The position numbers and the translations under genes were made by a program. Shown piece by piece: positions 1 through 7,920 of a stretch of DNA of 64,000 nucleotides. Each line of letters opens with the position of its first letter. The first letter of the stretch is position 1. Under the pieces are notes generated by a model, which made no database searches, was not told the DNA's origin, and was given only the letters and a program-made list of their open reading frames with translations. Source of the DNA: CAVQBC01 sp963848415 (GTDB taxonomy: Bacteria; Actinomycetota; Thermoleophilia; Solirubrobacterales; Solirubrobacteraceae); contig CAWKDN010000001.1 of NCBI GenBank assembly GCA_963848415.1, positions 248,001 through 312,000 on the forward strand. The letters are read 5' to 3'.

Positions 1-763
1 AGCGCACGAGCGGCTCGGCCGTCCGCAGCTCGATCGCGACGAACGCGGCCAGCAGGGCCAGCGAGATCGCCCCGAGCCCGAGCGTCTGCAGCGAGCCCCA
101 GCCCACGTCGACCGTGTCGACCAGCGTGTAGACGAGCAGCGAGAGCCCGGCCGTGACCGTGATCGCCCCGGCGATGTCGAAGTGGCGCGAGCCCTCGCGC
201 CGGCTCTCGACCAGCAGGCGCGGCGCGAGCACGGCGGCGAGGACGCCGATCGGCACATTGACGAACAGCACCCACTCCCAGCCCGCCCACTCGGTGAGCA
301 TGCCGCCGAGCAGCACGCCCGCGGCGCCGCCCGAGCCGGCGACCGCGCCCCACACACCGAGCGCCTTGTTGCGCTCGGCGCCCTCGGCGAACATGTTGGT
401 CACGATCGACAGGGCGGCCGGCGAGAGCAGTGCCGCGCCGAGGCCCTGGACCGCACGGGCGGCGATCAACATCGCCTCGGTCTGCGCCAGCCCGCCGGCC
501 AGCGACGCGATCGAGAAGAGGATCAGGCCGACGATGAACAAGCGCCGGCGGCCGAGCAGGTCGGCCAGACGACCACCGAGCAGCAGGAAGCCGCCGAAGG
601 CGAGCGTGTAGGCGTTGACCACCCACGACAGGCTCTCCTGGGAGAACTCGAGGTCGCGCCCGATGGAGGGCAGCGCGACGTTGACGATCGAGGCGTCCAG
701 GATGACCACGAACTGAGCGAGCGCCAGCAGCGCCAGCGCGATCATCTTCGAGCGGTCGGTCAT
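1..763 (-). CDS. MFS drug exporter, DHA2 (EmrB/QacA) family, partial
   Basis: Proton-driven export of small molecules across the cytoplasmic membrane. The 254 visible residues begin at the ATG at 763 and run off the window's left edge, so only about half of a 14-helix DHA2 protein is present. The first helix carries the family's early D-x-x-I/V-V-N-V-A-L-P stretch (LDASIVNVALPSIG), and helix 2-3 carries the MFS motif A loop GRLADLLGRRR. The gene is divergent from a TetR regulator with 149 bases between start codons; the intergenic palindromes overlap its promoter, so TetR repression with induction by substrate is the likely regime. Substrate cannot be told from sequence. The edge is a window boundary, not a biological truncation. 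Confidence 0.9.
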   Translation of the reverse strand, partial: MTDRSKMIALALLALAQFVVILDASIVNVALPSIGRDLEFSQESLSWVVNAYTLAFGGFLLLGGRLADLLGRRRLFIVGLILFSIASLAGGLAQTEAMLIAARAVQGLGAALLSPAALSIVTNMFAEGAERNKALGVWGAVAGSGGAAGVLLGGMLTEWAGWEWVLFVNVPIGVLAAVLAPRLLVESRREGSRHFDIAGAITVTAGLSLLVYTLVDTVDVGWGSLQTLGLGAISLALLAAFVAIELRTAEPLVR

Positions 764-847
764 GGCGGCGGCCTCCGGTGGGACGCCTGCGGGGGAGGTG
801 GTGTGCGACATACGAGTGGAGAGCTCCTGGGGAGGAAGGTGAAGGGG

Positions 848-888
848 AATTCCGGTTTCGCTTCCGACCATACGGAATTGACGTTCCG
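848..888. promoter_or_regulatory. Palindromic operator region between exporter and tetR
   Basis: Two nested inverted repeats share one half-site: AATTCCG (848-854) with CGGAATT (873-879), and CGGAA (873-877) with TTCCG (884-888) around a 6-base spacer. They cover the -35/-10 zones of both divergent promoters, as expected for a TetR dimer that represses both genes. Confidence 0.6.
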
Positions 889-896
889 GTTGTCAA
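867..896 (-). promoter_or_regulatory. Promoter of the MFS exporter gene
   Basis: On the minus strand a consensus -35 TTGACA (896-891) is followed after 18 bases by TATGGT (872-867). This predicts a leader of roughly 95 bases before the exporter ATG. The element lies inside the palindromic operator region, consistent with repression by the divergent TetR protein. Confidence 0.6.
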
Positions 897-906
897 GGCC
901 TATCTT
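878..906 (+). promoter_or_regulatory. Promoter of the tetR gene, leaderless type
   Basis: TTGACG (878-883) and TATCTT (901-906) are separated by exactly 17 bases, and the ATG at 913 lies 6 bases beyond the -10, where transcription would start. The mRNA is therefore predicted to be leaderless. It overlaps the opposing exporter promoter. Confidence 0.65.
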
Positions 907-912
907 GTGAAC

Positions 913-1527
913 ATGTCCCTCGCCGCCGCCGGACCGGCGACGCCGGTCTCGCGCCCCCTCCGGGCCGACGCCCGCCGCAACCGCGAACGGGTGCTCGGCG
1001 CCGCCCGGCTGGCGTTCGCCGAGTACGGCCGCGAGGCCCAGATGGACGAGATCGCCCGCCGCGCGCAGGTCGGCGTCGGCACCGTCTACCGGCACTTCCC
1101 CACCAAGGAGGCGCTGATCGGCGCGCTGGTCGAGGACGCGTTCGCCCGCGTCGCCGCCCACGCCCGCGAGGCGCTCGCGCGCGACGATCCGTGGGAGGCG
1201 TTCACCTCCGTCGTCTGGTTCGGCGGCGAGCAGATCGCCGGCGACCGGGTGATGGCCGAGGTCCTGGCCGGCCTGCCCGAGGCGATGGAGTCCGCGCGCG
1301 GGCCCCAGGGCGACCTGTACGAGACGATGACCGAGATCATGCGCCGGGCGCAGGCCGCGGGCGCGCTGCGCGCGGACGCCTGCGTCGACGACATCCCGAT
1401 GGTCATGTGCGGCGTCGGGATGGGCTCGCTCAAGGAGCATCCCTGCGAGGCGTCCTGGCGCCGCTACGTCGCGCTGCTGATCGACGGCTTCCGCGCCGGG
1501 TCGGCCCAGACCCCGATGCCCGGCTGA
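913..1527 (+). CDS. TetR family transcriptional regulator
   Basis: A 204-residue dimeric repressor. The N-terminal helix-turn-helix spans about residues 25-65 (MDEIARRAQVGVGTVYRHFP is the recognition core), and the remaining 140 residues form the ligand-binding domain. The ATG at 913 was chosen because it sits 6 bases after a good -10 element and just ahead of the conserved arginine-rich lead-in to the HTH; in-frame upstream sequence would run through the operator. It is divergent from the MFS exporter, the standard layout for a self-regulated efflux repressor. Ligand unknown. Confidence 0.9.
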   Translation: MSLAAAGPATPVSRPLRADARRNRERVLGAARLAFAEYGREAQMDEIARRAQVGVGTVYRHFPTKEALIGALVEDAFARVAAHAREALARDDPWEAFTSVVWFGGEQIAGDRVMAEVLAGLPEAMESARGPQGDLYETMTEIMRRAQAAGALRADACVDDIPMVMCGVGMGSLKEHPCEASWRRYVALLIDGFRAGSAQTPMPG

Positions 1528-1549
1528 CGACCGCCGCGGATGCCGGTAC

Positions 1550-1555
1550 TAGGCT
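1550..1555 (+). promoter_or_regulatory. -10-like element TAGGCT before the M3 peptidase gene
   Basis: TAGGCT lies 7 bases before the ATG at 1563 and no Shine-Dalgarno sequence is visible, so a leaderless transcript is likely. No convincing -35 was found at the right distance. Confidence 0.45.
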
Positions 1556-1562
1556 CCGGGGC

Positions 1563-3383
1563 ATGACCGATCTCGCCGACCCTGAAGCCCAGGCGGTCGC
1601 CTGGGACCTGGACGACCTGCTCGACGGCGCGGCCCCCGCGGCCGGCGAACCCCAGGCCGCCGTGGACGCCATGCTCGCCGAGGGCCTGCGCCGCGCGACC
1701 GACTTCGCCGCCTCCCACGCCGGCCGGGTCGCCGACCTCGACGGGCCGGGGCTCGAGACCGCCATGCGCGAGCTCGCCGAGCTGCAGGAGCTCGTCGGCC
1801 GGGCCGGCTCCTACGCGATGCTGAGCTTCTCGACCGACACGGCCGACCCGGCGCGCGGGGCGCTGCTGCAGCGCGTGCAGGAGCAGGGCACCGCGATCGA
1901 GACGGCGCTGCTGTTCTTCGAGCTCGAGTGGGCGAAGATCGACGACGAGCGCGCCGACGCGCTGCTCGCGGGCGACGGCCTGGACTTCTGCCGCCACTAC
2001 CTGCGCAGCGCCCGCCGCTATCGCCCGTACCTGCTCTCAGAGCCCGAGGAGAAGGTGCTGGCCGAGAAGGCCGTCAGCGGCCGCGCGGCCTGGAACCGGC
2101 TCTACGACGAGCAGGCGGCGGCGATCATGGTCGCGCTCGAGGGCGAGGCCGAGCCGGTCGCGCTCGACGTCGCGCTCTCGCGGCTCTTCTCGCCCGAGCG
2201 CGACGTGCGCCGGGCGACGGCGGAGGCCGTCACCGAGGCGCTGGCGCCCAACCTGCGCACGCGCGCCTACGTCTTCAACACGCTGCTGGCCGACAAGATG
2301 ATCGACGACCGGCTGCGCGGCTACCCGCACTGGCTGGCCGGCCGCAACCTCGCCAACGAGGCCTCCGACGAGTCGGTGCAGGCGCTGATCACCGCCGTGC
2401 GCGGCCGATACGAGCTGCCGCGGCGCTGGTATCGCCTGAAGGCCCGGCTGCTCGGGCTGGACAAGCTCTCCGACTACGACCGCATGGCGGCCGTCACCGG
2501 CGAGGACGAGCCGATCGGCTGGTCGGAGGCGCGCACGATCGTGCTCGACGCCTACAGCGCCTTCTCCGAGGAGCTGGGCGGCGTCGCCGGGCAGTTCTTC
2601 GAGCGCCCGTGGATCGACGCGCCGGTCCGCCCGGGCAAGCGCGGCGGCGCGTTCTGCGCCTACACCGTGCCCTCCGCGCACCCCTACCTGCTGCTCAACT
2701 ACACCGCGCGCCGCCGCGACGCGCTGACGCTCGCGCACGAGCTCGGCCACGGCGTGCACGCGGCGCTCGGGTCGAGCCAGGGCGTCTTTCACATGTCCAC
2801 CCCGCTCACGCTCGCCGAGACGGCGAGCGTGTTCGGAGAGGAGCTCGTCTTCGGCCGGCTGCTCGAGCGGGCCGAGACGCCGGAGTCGCGCCTGAGCCTG
2901 CTGGCCGAGAGCATCGAGGGCTCGATCGCGACCGTCTTCCGCCAGGTCGCCATGAACCGCTTCGAGGACCTCGTCCACACGGAGCGCCGGGAGACGGGCG
3001 AGCTGGCGCTCGATCGCATCAACGCGCTCTGGGGCGAATCCCAGGAGGAGCTGCTCGGCGACGCGGTGGAGGTGACCGAGGGCTACCGGACGTGGTGGTC
3101 CTACGTGCCCCACTTCATCCACACGCCGGGCTACGTGTACGCCTACGCCTACGGGCAGCTGCTCGCGCTCGCCGTCTACGGTCGCTACGAGGAGGAGGGC
3201 GAGGCGTTCGTGCCCGCCTACCTCGAGCTGCTCTCGGCGGGCGGCTCGCGCAGCCCCGAGGAGCTGGGCGCGATCGTGGGCGTCGACCTCGCCGACCCGG
3301 CCTTCTGGGACCGTGGCCTCGACCTCGTCGAGCGCCAGCTCGACCGCGCCGAGGCCGCCGCGCGGGAGGCCGGCCGGCTGTAG
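1563..3383 (+). CDS. pepF: Oligoendopeptidase F-like M3 metallopeptidase
   Basis: A cytoplasmic zinc peptidase of 606 residues that cleaves short oligopeptides. The HELGH zinc motif of family M3 is at residues 392-396, followed by the conserved third-ligand region about 25 residues on (AETASVFGEELVF). Length is that of the family (about 600). The start at 1563 is supported by the -10-like TAGGCT just upstream; the frame is open further upstream but through the tetR gene. It follows tetR by 35 bases on the same strand but is probably transcribed on its own. Recognition rests on the motif and overall pattern, so the exact specificity is unknown. Confidence 0.9.
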   Translation: MTDLADPEAQAVAWDLDDLLDGAAPAAGEPQAAVDAMLAEGLRRATDFAASHAGRVADLDGPGLETAMRELAELQELVGRAGSYAMLSFSTDTADPARGALLQRVQEQGTAIETALLFFELEWAKIDDERADALLAGDGLDFCRHYLRSARRYRPYLLSEPEEKVLAEKAVSGRAAWNRLYDEQAAAIMVALEGEAEPVALDVALSRLFSPERDVRRATAEAVTEALAPNLRTRAYVFNTLLADKMIDDRLRGYPHWLAGRNLANEASDESVQALITAVRGRYELPRRWYRLKARLLGLDKLSDYDRMAAVTGEDEPIGWSEARTIVLDAYSAFSEELGGVAGQFFERPWIDAPVRPGKRGGAFCAYTVPSAHPYLLLNYTARRRDALTLAHELGHGVHAALGSSQGVFHMSTPLTLAETASVFGEELVFGRLLERAETPESRLSLLAESIEGSIATVFRQVAMNRFEDLVHTERRETGELALDRINALWGESQEELLGDAVEVTEGYRTWWSYVPHFIHTPGYVYAYAYGQLLALAVYGRYEEEGEAFVPAYLELLSAGGSRSPEELGAIVGVDLADPAFWDRGLDLVERQLDRAEAAAREAGRL

Positions 3384-3399
3384 CGAGGCGGCCGGCGGC

Positions 3400-4578
3400 T
3401 CAGGCTGCGGCGGCGGCCTGCACGCCGCCGCGGGCGAGCTCGTGCAGGAGCGGGACGGCGGCGGCGACCGGCGGCATGCGGCGGATCTCGGCGGCGACGC
3501 GAGCGGCCGCGCTCGCGTAGGCGGGCTCGGCGAGCACGCTGCGCACCGCGTCCCCGAGACCGGCGACGCCGTCGGAGAGCGCAAGGCCGGCGCCGAGCGC
3601 GGCGATCCGCGCGGCGTTGTACGGCTGGTCGGCGAAGAGCGGCAGGACGACCATCGGGACGCCGGCGGCCAGGCCCATGCGGACCGTGCCCGAGCCGCCG
3701 TGGCAGACCATCGCGGCGACGTGGGGCATGACGTCGGCCTGCGGCACCCAGCGCTCGACGTGGACGTTGGCCGGCACGGGCGCCAGCTCGGCCGGGTCGC
3801 AGTCGCGGCCGACGGTGACCAGGACGCGGGCGGGCAGCTCGCCGAGGACGCCGATCGCCTCGCGGTAGAGCTCGGGGAAGTACCCCTCGCCGGCGGCGAC
3901 GGAGCCGAGCGTGAAGTAGACGAGCGGCCGGTCGTCGCCGGGCCACCAGTCCGGCAGCGGCTGCGCCGCCTCCGTGCCGCCCTCGCGGAAGCGGTGCACA
4001 GCGGCGGGTGCCGGGGACGCCGGGTCCTCGAAGGCCGCGGGGATCTGCGTGAGGGCCGGGGCGTCCAGCAGGCTCGGGGCGCCCGGCTCGAGCCGCAGGC
4101 CGGCGCGGGCGCGCACCTTCGCCACCGCGGCGGCGATCGTCTCCGTGAAGCGCGCCTCCAGGCCGGGCAGCGAGACGCTCACCCGCGCCAGCGGGATGCC
4201 GCGCCGCTCGGCGACGAGGCCGCCGGCGAGCTCGGCCGACTCGCTGAGGATCAGGTCCGGGTCGAACGCCTCGGCCGCCTCCTCGACGCCGGGGAGCCAG
4301 GCCGGAGTGTCCATGCCGATGAACACCTCGCCGACGACCAGGCGGTTCGCCGCCTCGGTGTCTCCGAGCGCGTGGGCCCTGGCGAAGAGCGCCGCGCGGC
4401 CCTCCTGGGGCGGATCGTCGAGCGGCCAGACGGCGAAGCCGGCGGCGTCGGCCATCTCGCCGGCCGCGCCGGGGATCGCGACGAGCACGTCGTCGCCCGC
4501 CCGCTGCAGGGCGCGGGCGAAGGGAACGAGCGGGCCGAAGTGACCCGCGCCGGGACGGCTGGTGACCAGGATGCGCAT
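3400..4578 (-). CDS. GT1-family glycosyltransferase (macrolide/UGT type)
   Basis: A soluble two-domain GT-B enzyme of 392 residues that transfers a sugar from a nucleotide donor to a small acceptor. The N-terminal Rossmann domain opens with the family's GAGHFGPLVPFARAL pattern. The C-terminal donor-binding domain carries the HGGSGTVRMGLAAGVP signature near residue 310 and FADQPYNAARI just after. These place it with the EryCIII/UGT group rather than MurG. It converges with the M3 peptidase (16 bases between stops) and lies downstream of the M20 gene on the same strand. Acceptor is not predictable; no polyketide or terpene synthase is nearby. Confidence 0.85.
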   Translation of the reverse strand: MRILVTSRPGAGHFGPLVPFARALQRAGDDVLVAIPGAAGEMADAAGFAVWPLDDPPQEGRAALFARAHALGDTEAANRLVVGEVFIGMDTPAWLPGVEEAAEAFDPDLILSESAELAGGLVAERRGIPLARVSVSLPGLEARFTETIAAAVAKVRARAGLRLEPGAPSLLDAPALTQIPAAFEDPASPAPAAVHRFREGGTEAAQPLPDWWPGDDRPLVYFTLGSVAAGEGYFPELYREAIGVLGELPARVLVTVGRDCDPAELAPVPANVHVERWVPQADVMPHVAAMVCHGGSGTVRMGLAAGVPMVVLPLFADQPYNAARIAALGAGLALSDGVAGLGDAVRSVLAEPAYASAAARVAAEIRRMPPVAAAVPLLHELARGGVQAAAAA

Positions 4579-4606
4579 CGAGGGCCAGACGCGCCCTCGG
4601 TGCGGC

Positions 4607-5857
4607 TTATTCCCCCTCGGCCGGAAATCGCAGGAGCGCGCGGGTCAGCGCGCGGGTGAGCGTGACGACCTCGGCAGCGTCGACGCGCTCGTCGACGCCG
4701 TGGGCGAGCCGGATGCCGTTCGTCCCGAACATCGTGGTGGGGATGCCGCGCGCGCAGAAGAGCCGCATGTCGGCGCCCCACGGGACGCCGCCGATCTCCA
4801 CCGGGCGGCCCAGCTCGTCCTCGGCCGCACGCCGCACGGCCTGCACCCACGGATGGCCGGGGTCCGTCTCGCCGGGCGCGAAGGCGCCGCCCGTCCAGGT
4901 GATCTGCACCGGCGGCGACTCGCCGCCCGCCGCCGCATGGACGGCGGCCTCGAAGGCCGCCCGCGCCGCCGCGGGCTCGACCCCCACCGGCACGCCGAGG
5001 CGGCCCTCGAACTCCAGCCGGTCGGGCACCGAGCTCGACCACGCGCCCGCGCTCACGCGGCCGACGACGAGCGGGTAGGGCAGGTCGAGGCCCTGCATCG
5101 CTGTGTGGGCGACGACGGCGTTGACCGCCTGCTCGTGCGCTTGGAGCGCCTGGTGGATCGGGATGTAGCGGTCGAGCGCCGAGCGGCCCTCCAGCCGGTG
5201 CGCGGCGTGCGCGCCGCGGCCGGTCACGACGCCCTCGAAGGTCAGCGAGCCCGCCTGGGCGCAGACGACCTCGAAGCCCGTCGGCTCGGGGATCAGGCAG
5301 GCGTCGTAGGCCGCGTCGCGCTCGAGCGCCGCGAAGGCGCCGAGCCCGCCGTCCTCCTCGGAGGCGACGCACTCGAGCACGACGGTCGGCGCGTGCGCTG
5401 CCGCGCCGGAGGCCCGCAGCGCCGCCAGCGCGTGCAGGGCGGCGACGACGCCGGCCTTCATGTCGGCCGAGCCGCGGCCGTGCACCCAACCGTCCTCGAC
5501 CGCGCCCGACCACGGGCCGTGGCGCCAGGCCTCCGTCCCGGCCGGCACGACGTCGACGTGCCCGCACAGGCAGACGCGCCCGGCCCGGCCGCCGGGCAGC
5601 GTGATGGCAAGCCCGACGAGCTCCGTCCGCGGCGCCTCCTCCCCCGGGTGGCCCGGGTGGGCCCGCAGGCGCAGCGAGGTCGTGGACGTGCAGGTCGGCC
5701 CGCAGGCCGAGCGCCGCGCGCCCGGCCGGCTAGGTGTTCCAGGAGCGGGCGCTCGCGGCCGGTCAGGCTCGGGATCCGCACGGCGGCCGCGGTGTCGGCC
5801 ACTACGGCGCCGCGCGTCGACCGCGGCCAGCGCGGAGATCTCTGCGGCATCGAGCAC
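4607..5857 (-). CDS. M20 family metallohydrolase (ArgE/DapE type), N-terminus frameshifted
   Basis: A di-zinc amidohydrolase/peptidase of about 415 residues. Metal ligands are clear: GHVDVVPAG, then the GRGSADMKAG motif, ASEEDGGLGA with the catalytic and bridging glutamates, and a C-terminal histidine in RLAHGVDERV. The first 70 residues are split over three frames: residues like VLDAAEISALAAVDARR in the main frame, then AAAVRIPSLTGRERPLLEHL in a second, then a GLRADLHVHDL segment in a third, before the main frame resumes near 5690. As written the gene would not give a normal protein from a GTG near 5857; downstream of 5690 it is intact. It lies at the edge of the heavily frameshifted 5.7-7.1 kb zone, so either assembly error or early decay is possible. 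Confidence 0.75.
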   Translation of the reverse strand: MLDAAEISALAAVDARRRSGRHRGRRADPEPDRPRAPAPGTPSRPGARRSACGPTCTSTTSLRLRAHPGHPGEEAPRTELVGLAITLPGGRAGRVCLCGHVDVVPAGTEAWRHGPWSGAVEDGWVHGRGSADMKAGVVAALHALAALRASGAAAHAPTVVLECVASEEDGGLGAFAALERDAAYDACLIPEPTGFEVVCAQAGSLTFEGVVTGRGAHAAHRLEGRSALDRYIPIHQALQAHEQAVNAVVAHTAMQGLDLPYPLVVGRVSAGAWSSSVPDRLEFEGRLGVPVGVEPAAARAAFEAAVHAAAGGESPPVQITWTGGAFAPGETDPGHPWVQAVRRAAEDELGRPVEIGGVPWGADMRLFCARGIPTTMFGTNGIRLAHGVDERVDAAEVVTLTRALTRALLRFPAEGE

Positions 5858-5874
5858 GCCCGCAGCATGACGCG

Positions 5875-6150
5875 TCACGAGCGCAGATACAGCAGGACCG
5901 CCAGCACGCGGTGGACTGCGTCATGCCCGCGGGCCGCCCGAGCTTGCCAAGATGCTCGAGACGTACTTCTCCACCGCCCGCAGCGTGATCACCAGCTTGT
6001 CGGCGATGCTCTGGTTGGACAGCCCTGCCGCCATCAGATCGAGCACCTCGCGCTCGCGGGGGGTCAGGCTCGAGCAGGGGGCTGCGTCGTGGCACCGCTT
6101 GGACAGCAGCGTCGACACGATCACCGGGTCCGGCGCGCGAGCCGGCCCGC
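5875..6150 (-). pseudogene. LuxR/NarL-type HTH regulator, C-terminal remnant
   Basis: Only the C-terminal third of a response regulator is recognisable. LTPREREVLDLMAAGLSNQS and a following VEKYVSSI helix (5970-6085) are the GerE/LuxR DNA-binding domain. The end reads as DAVHRVLAVLLYLRS with a stop at 5875 only after two more frame changes, near 5968 and 5930. The lead-in DPVIVSTLLSKR resembles the linker of NarL-type proteins such as those regulating actinobacterial sensor kinases. No receiver domain precedes it: the sequence passes straight into the serine-hydrolase remnant. It appears truncated at the 5' end as well as frameshifted. Confidence 0.6.
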
Positions 6151-6183
6151 CCGATGCGCCGCCGCGCGCGAGCCGCCGGGCCG

Positions 6184-7107
6184 TCACCTCGTGCTGCAGT
6201 GCGCGGCGTCGATCAGCGCGAAGTAGCGCGGCGCCGCCGCCGCAGGGAAGGACCCCGCGTCGAGGTTCGCCGAGCGACGAGCCGCCGTCGGCCGCTCGCC
6301 CGCGTCGCGAGGCGCGCCGTAGAACTCGCGACATCCGCGCGCGCTCGAGACGATCGCGCCCGACGTCGGCGAGATCGACGGGCGGCCGGTGACGTTGATC
6401 GCCGGAGGCAGTCCGAGCACCAGGTAGCCGTGCGCGTGGGCCGGCGATTCCGGCGTCGCGGGTACTCCGTGTCGCGCAGGCGCAGCGGCCCGAAGAGGCG
6501 GCGCTGCAGCACGTCGGCGAACGCGCCGTCCGGTAACGGCCTCGACGATGAGCCCGGCCACGACGTAGTTCGTGTTGATGAGTACGAGTGGCGGGCGCCG
6601 GGCTCGAACAGGGGCGGGTGGGAGACGGCGATCTCCACCAGCGGCGCGGCTCCCAGTAGTGGCCGAAGTCCCCGTTCAGGTAGGGCTCGAGCACGCGCGG
6701 GTCGTTTCGGTCGAAGGCGCTTGTGTAGCAGCTGGCGGATCGTGGTGCTCGCCGCCCGGCACCAGAGCGCGCAGGACGCTGTCCTCGAGCGAGGCCGCCC
6801 TCGGCCATGCAGACGAGGTCGCGGTGAGGTCTTCGTCGGCTCGAGCGGTCCTCGCGGGCGCTCGGCTGCTGTTGGGCACGTCGGAGAGCCCGCCGGATAG
6901 CGCCGGGTCCGGTGGCCGTCGCGTCAGCAGGATGGCGCCCGCACTCCGGCCGCCACCGCTCGTCGAGCTGGCGCTGGAGGCCGCGTCCGTGCTCGCTCGC
7001 GCGCGGGCCGCCCGTCGCGGCCGCCGCCGGCGCTGCGGGCAGGCGACCGCCGCCAGGGTGGCGAGCGCGCGCCCCCAGGCGCGCTGAGGCGTGCTGCGGT
7101 CGGCCAT
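6184..7107 (-). pseudogene. Serine hydrolase (class C beta-lactamase/DD-peptidase family), multiply frameshifted
   Basis: Pieces of one gene can be read in order across all three frames. They are an export signal with ALATLAAVAC and alanine-rich continuation (7107-7020), GLQRQLDE, a middle part with GAILLTR, a GGEH segment, LNGDFGHYWEP, and then NTNYVVAGLIVEAVTG (the Tyr-x-Asn block of class C enzymes). HGYLVLGLPPAINVTGRPS and SPTSGAIVSS follow near the end. The Ser-x-x-Lys block is not legible. At least six indels would be needed to restore it. Original role would have been an extracytoplasmic beta-lactamase-fold carboxypeptidase or esterase. The order of pieces makes the identification firm even though the gene is broken. 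Confidence 0.65.
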
Positions 7108-7323
7108 CCTTCGAGACGCTCATCGGTTCCGCCTGCGGTCGCTCGAGTCGGTGCCATCCGACCGTCGGCCGCACGGTCCGCGGAAGGGGGCGCGCTTGCC
7201 GATCGAGGGGCGGGTTCTGGTGGGATCGCTCGCCGCGCGGCGTGGCCATGAACCCGACGCCGATCCCGCGGTCGTCGTTGCCCGCGGCGGTCCAGCCGCC
7301 GTTCACACGGCGGTTGCGGGTCC
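7108..7323 (-). other. Intergenic stretch with no recognisable gene
   Basis: Apart from a GAAGG sequence (just upstream of 7107) that could be the ribosome site of the broken hydrolase, nothing coding or structured was recognised. It separates the decayed zone from the DJ-1 gene. Confidence 0.4.
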
Positions 7324-7908
7324 TCAGACGGGTGGCTCGGGGTCGTACTGGATCGCCTTGCGCACCGCGCGTGCCCGCTCGGGCGAGGCGAGCCGCGCGA
7401 CCAGGTGCAGCGCCATGTCGATCCCGGCAGACACGCCGGCCGCCGTGACCACGGTGCCCGTGTCCACGAAGCGCTCCTCGCCCGTGACCTCGCCGACCGG
7501 GCCGGCCTCGCGCAGCTCGTCGAGCGCGCTCCAGTACGTCGTCGCCCGCCGGTCCTGCAGCAGGCCGGCGGCCGCCAGCACGAGCGCGCCGGTACAGACG
7601 CTGGTGAGCAGCGCGCCGGCCTCGGCGTGTCCGCGCAGCCAGGCGTGCACGTCGGCGCGGCCGAGCAGCGCGCGCGAGCCCTCGCCGCCCGGCACGACGA
7701 TCAGGTCGAGCGGGCCGGCGTCCGCCAGGGTGGCGTCGGGAACGACGCGCAGGCCCTTGCGGCAGCGGACCGGGCCGGTGGCGTCGGCGAGCAGGCGCAG
7801 CCGGGCGCCGTCCTCGGGGAAGTCCTCCGCCCACGTGCCCAGCACCTCCCACGGGCCGGCGAAGTCCAGCTCCTCGGCGTCCTCGAACACGACGATCCCG
7901 ATCTCCAC
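7324..7908 (-). CDS. DJ-1/PfpI family protein
   Basis: A 194-residue class-I glutamine-amidotransferase-like protein. The N-terminal strand-loop IGIVVFEDAEELDFAGPWEV and the nucleophile elbow TSVCTGALVLAAAG with its cysteine mark the DJ-1/PfpI superfamily, in the branch without a C-terminal AraC domain (isonitrile hydratase/InhA-like relatives). The GTG at 7908 is chosen because AAAGGAG sits 5 bases upstream and the protein then begins at the usual point; the frame stays open upstream inside the next gene. It follows the P1 peptidase by 11 bases and is surely co-transcribed with it. The reaction is not predictable. Confidence 0.85.
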   Translation of the reverse strand: MEIGIVVFEDAEELDFAGPWEVLGTWAEDFPEDGARLRLLADATGPVRCRKGLRVVPDATLADAGPLDLIVVPGGEGSRALLGRADVHAWLRGHAEAGALLTSVCTGALVLAAAGLLQDRRATTYWSALDELREAGPVGEVTGEERFVDTGTVVTAAGVSAGIDMALHLVARLASPERARAVRKAIQYDPEPPV

Positions 7909-7913
7909 CCTCG

Positions 7914-7920
7914 CTCCTTT
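7914..7920 (-). promoter_or_regulatory. Strong ribosome binding site for the DJ-1-like gene
   Basis: AAAGGAG (7920-7914) touches the stop codon of the upstream P1 peptidase and fixes the GTG at 7908 as the start. It is one of the few canonical Shine-Dalgarno sites in this part of the window. Confidence 0.7.
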
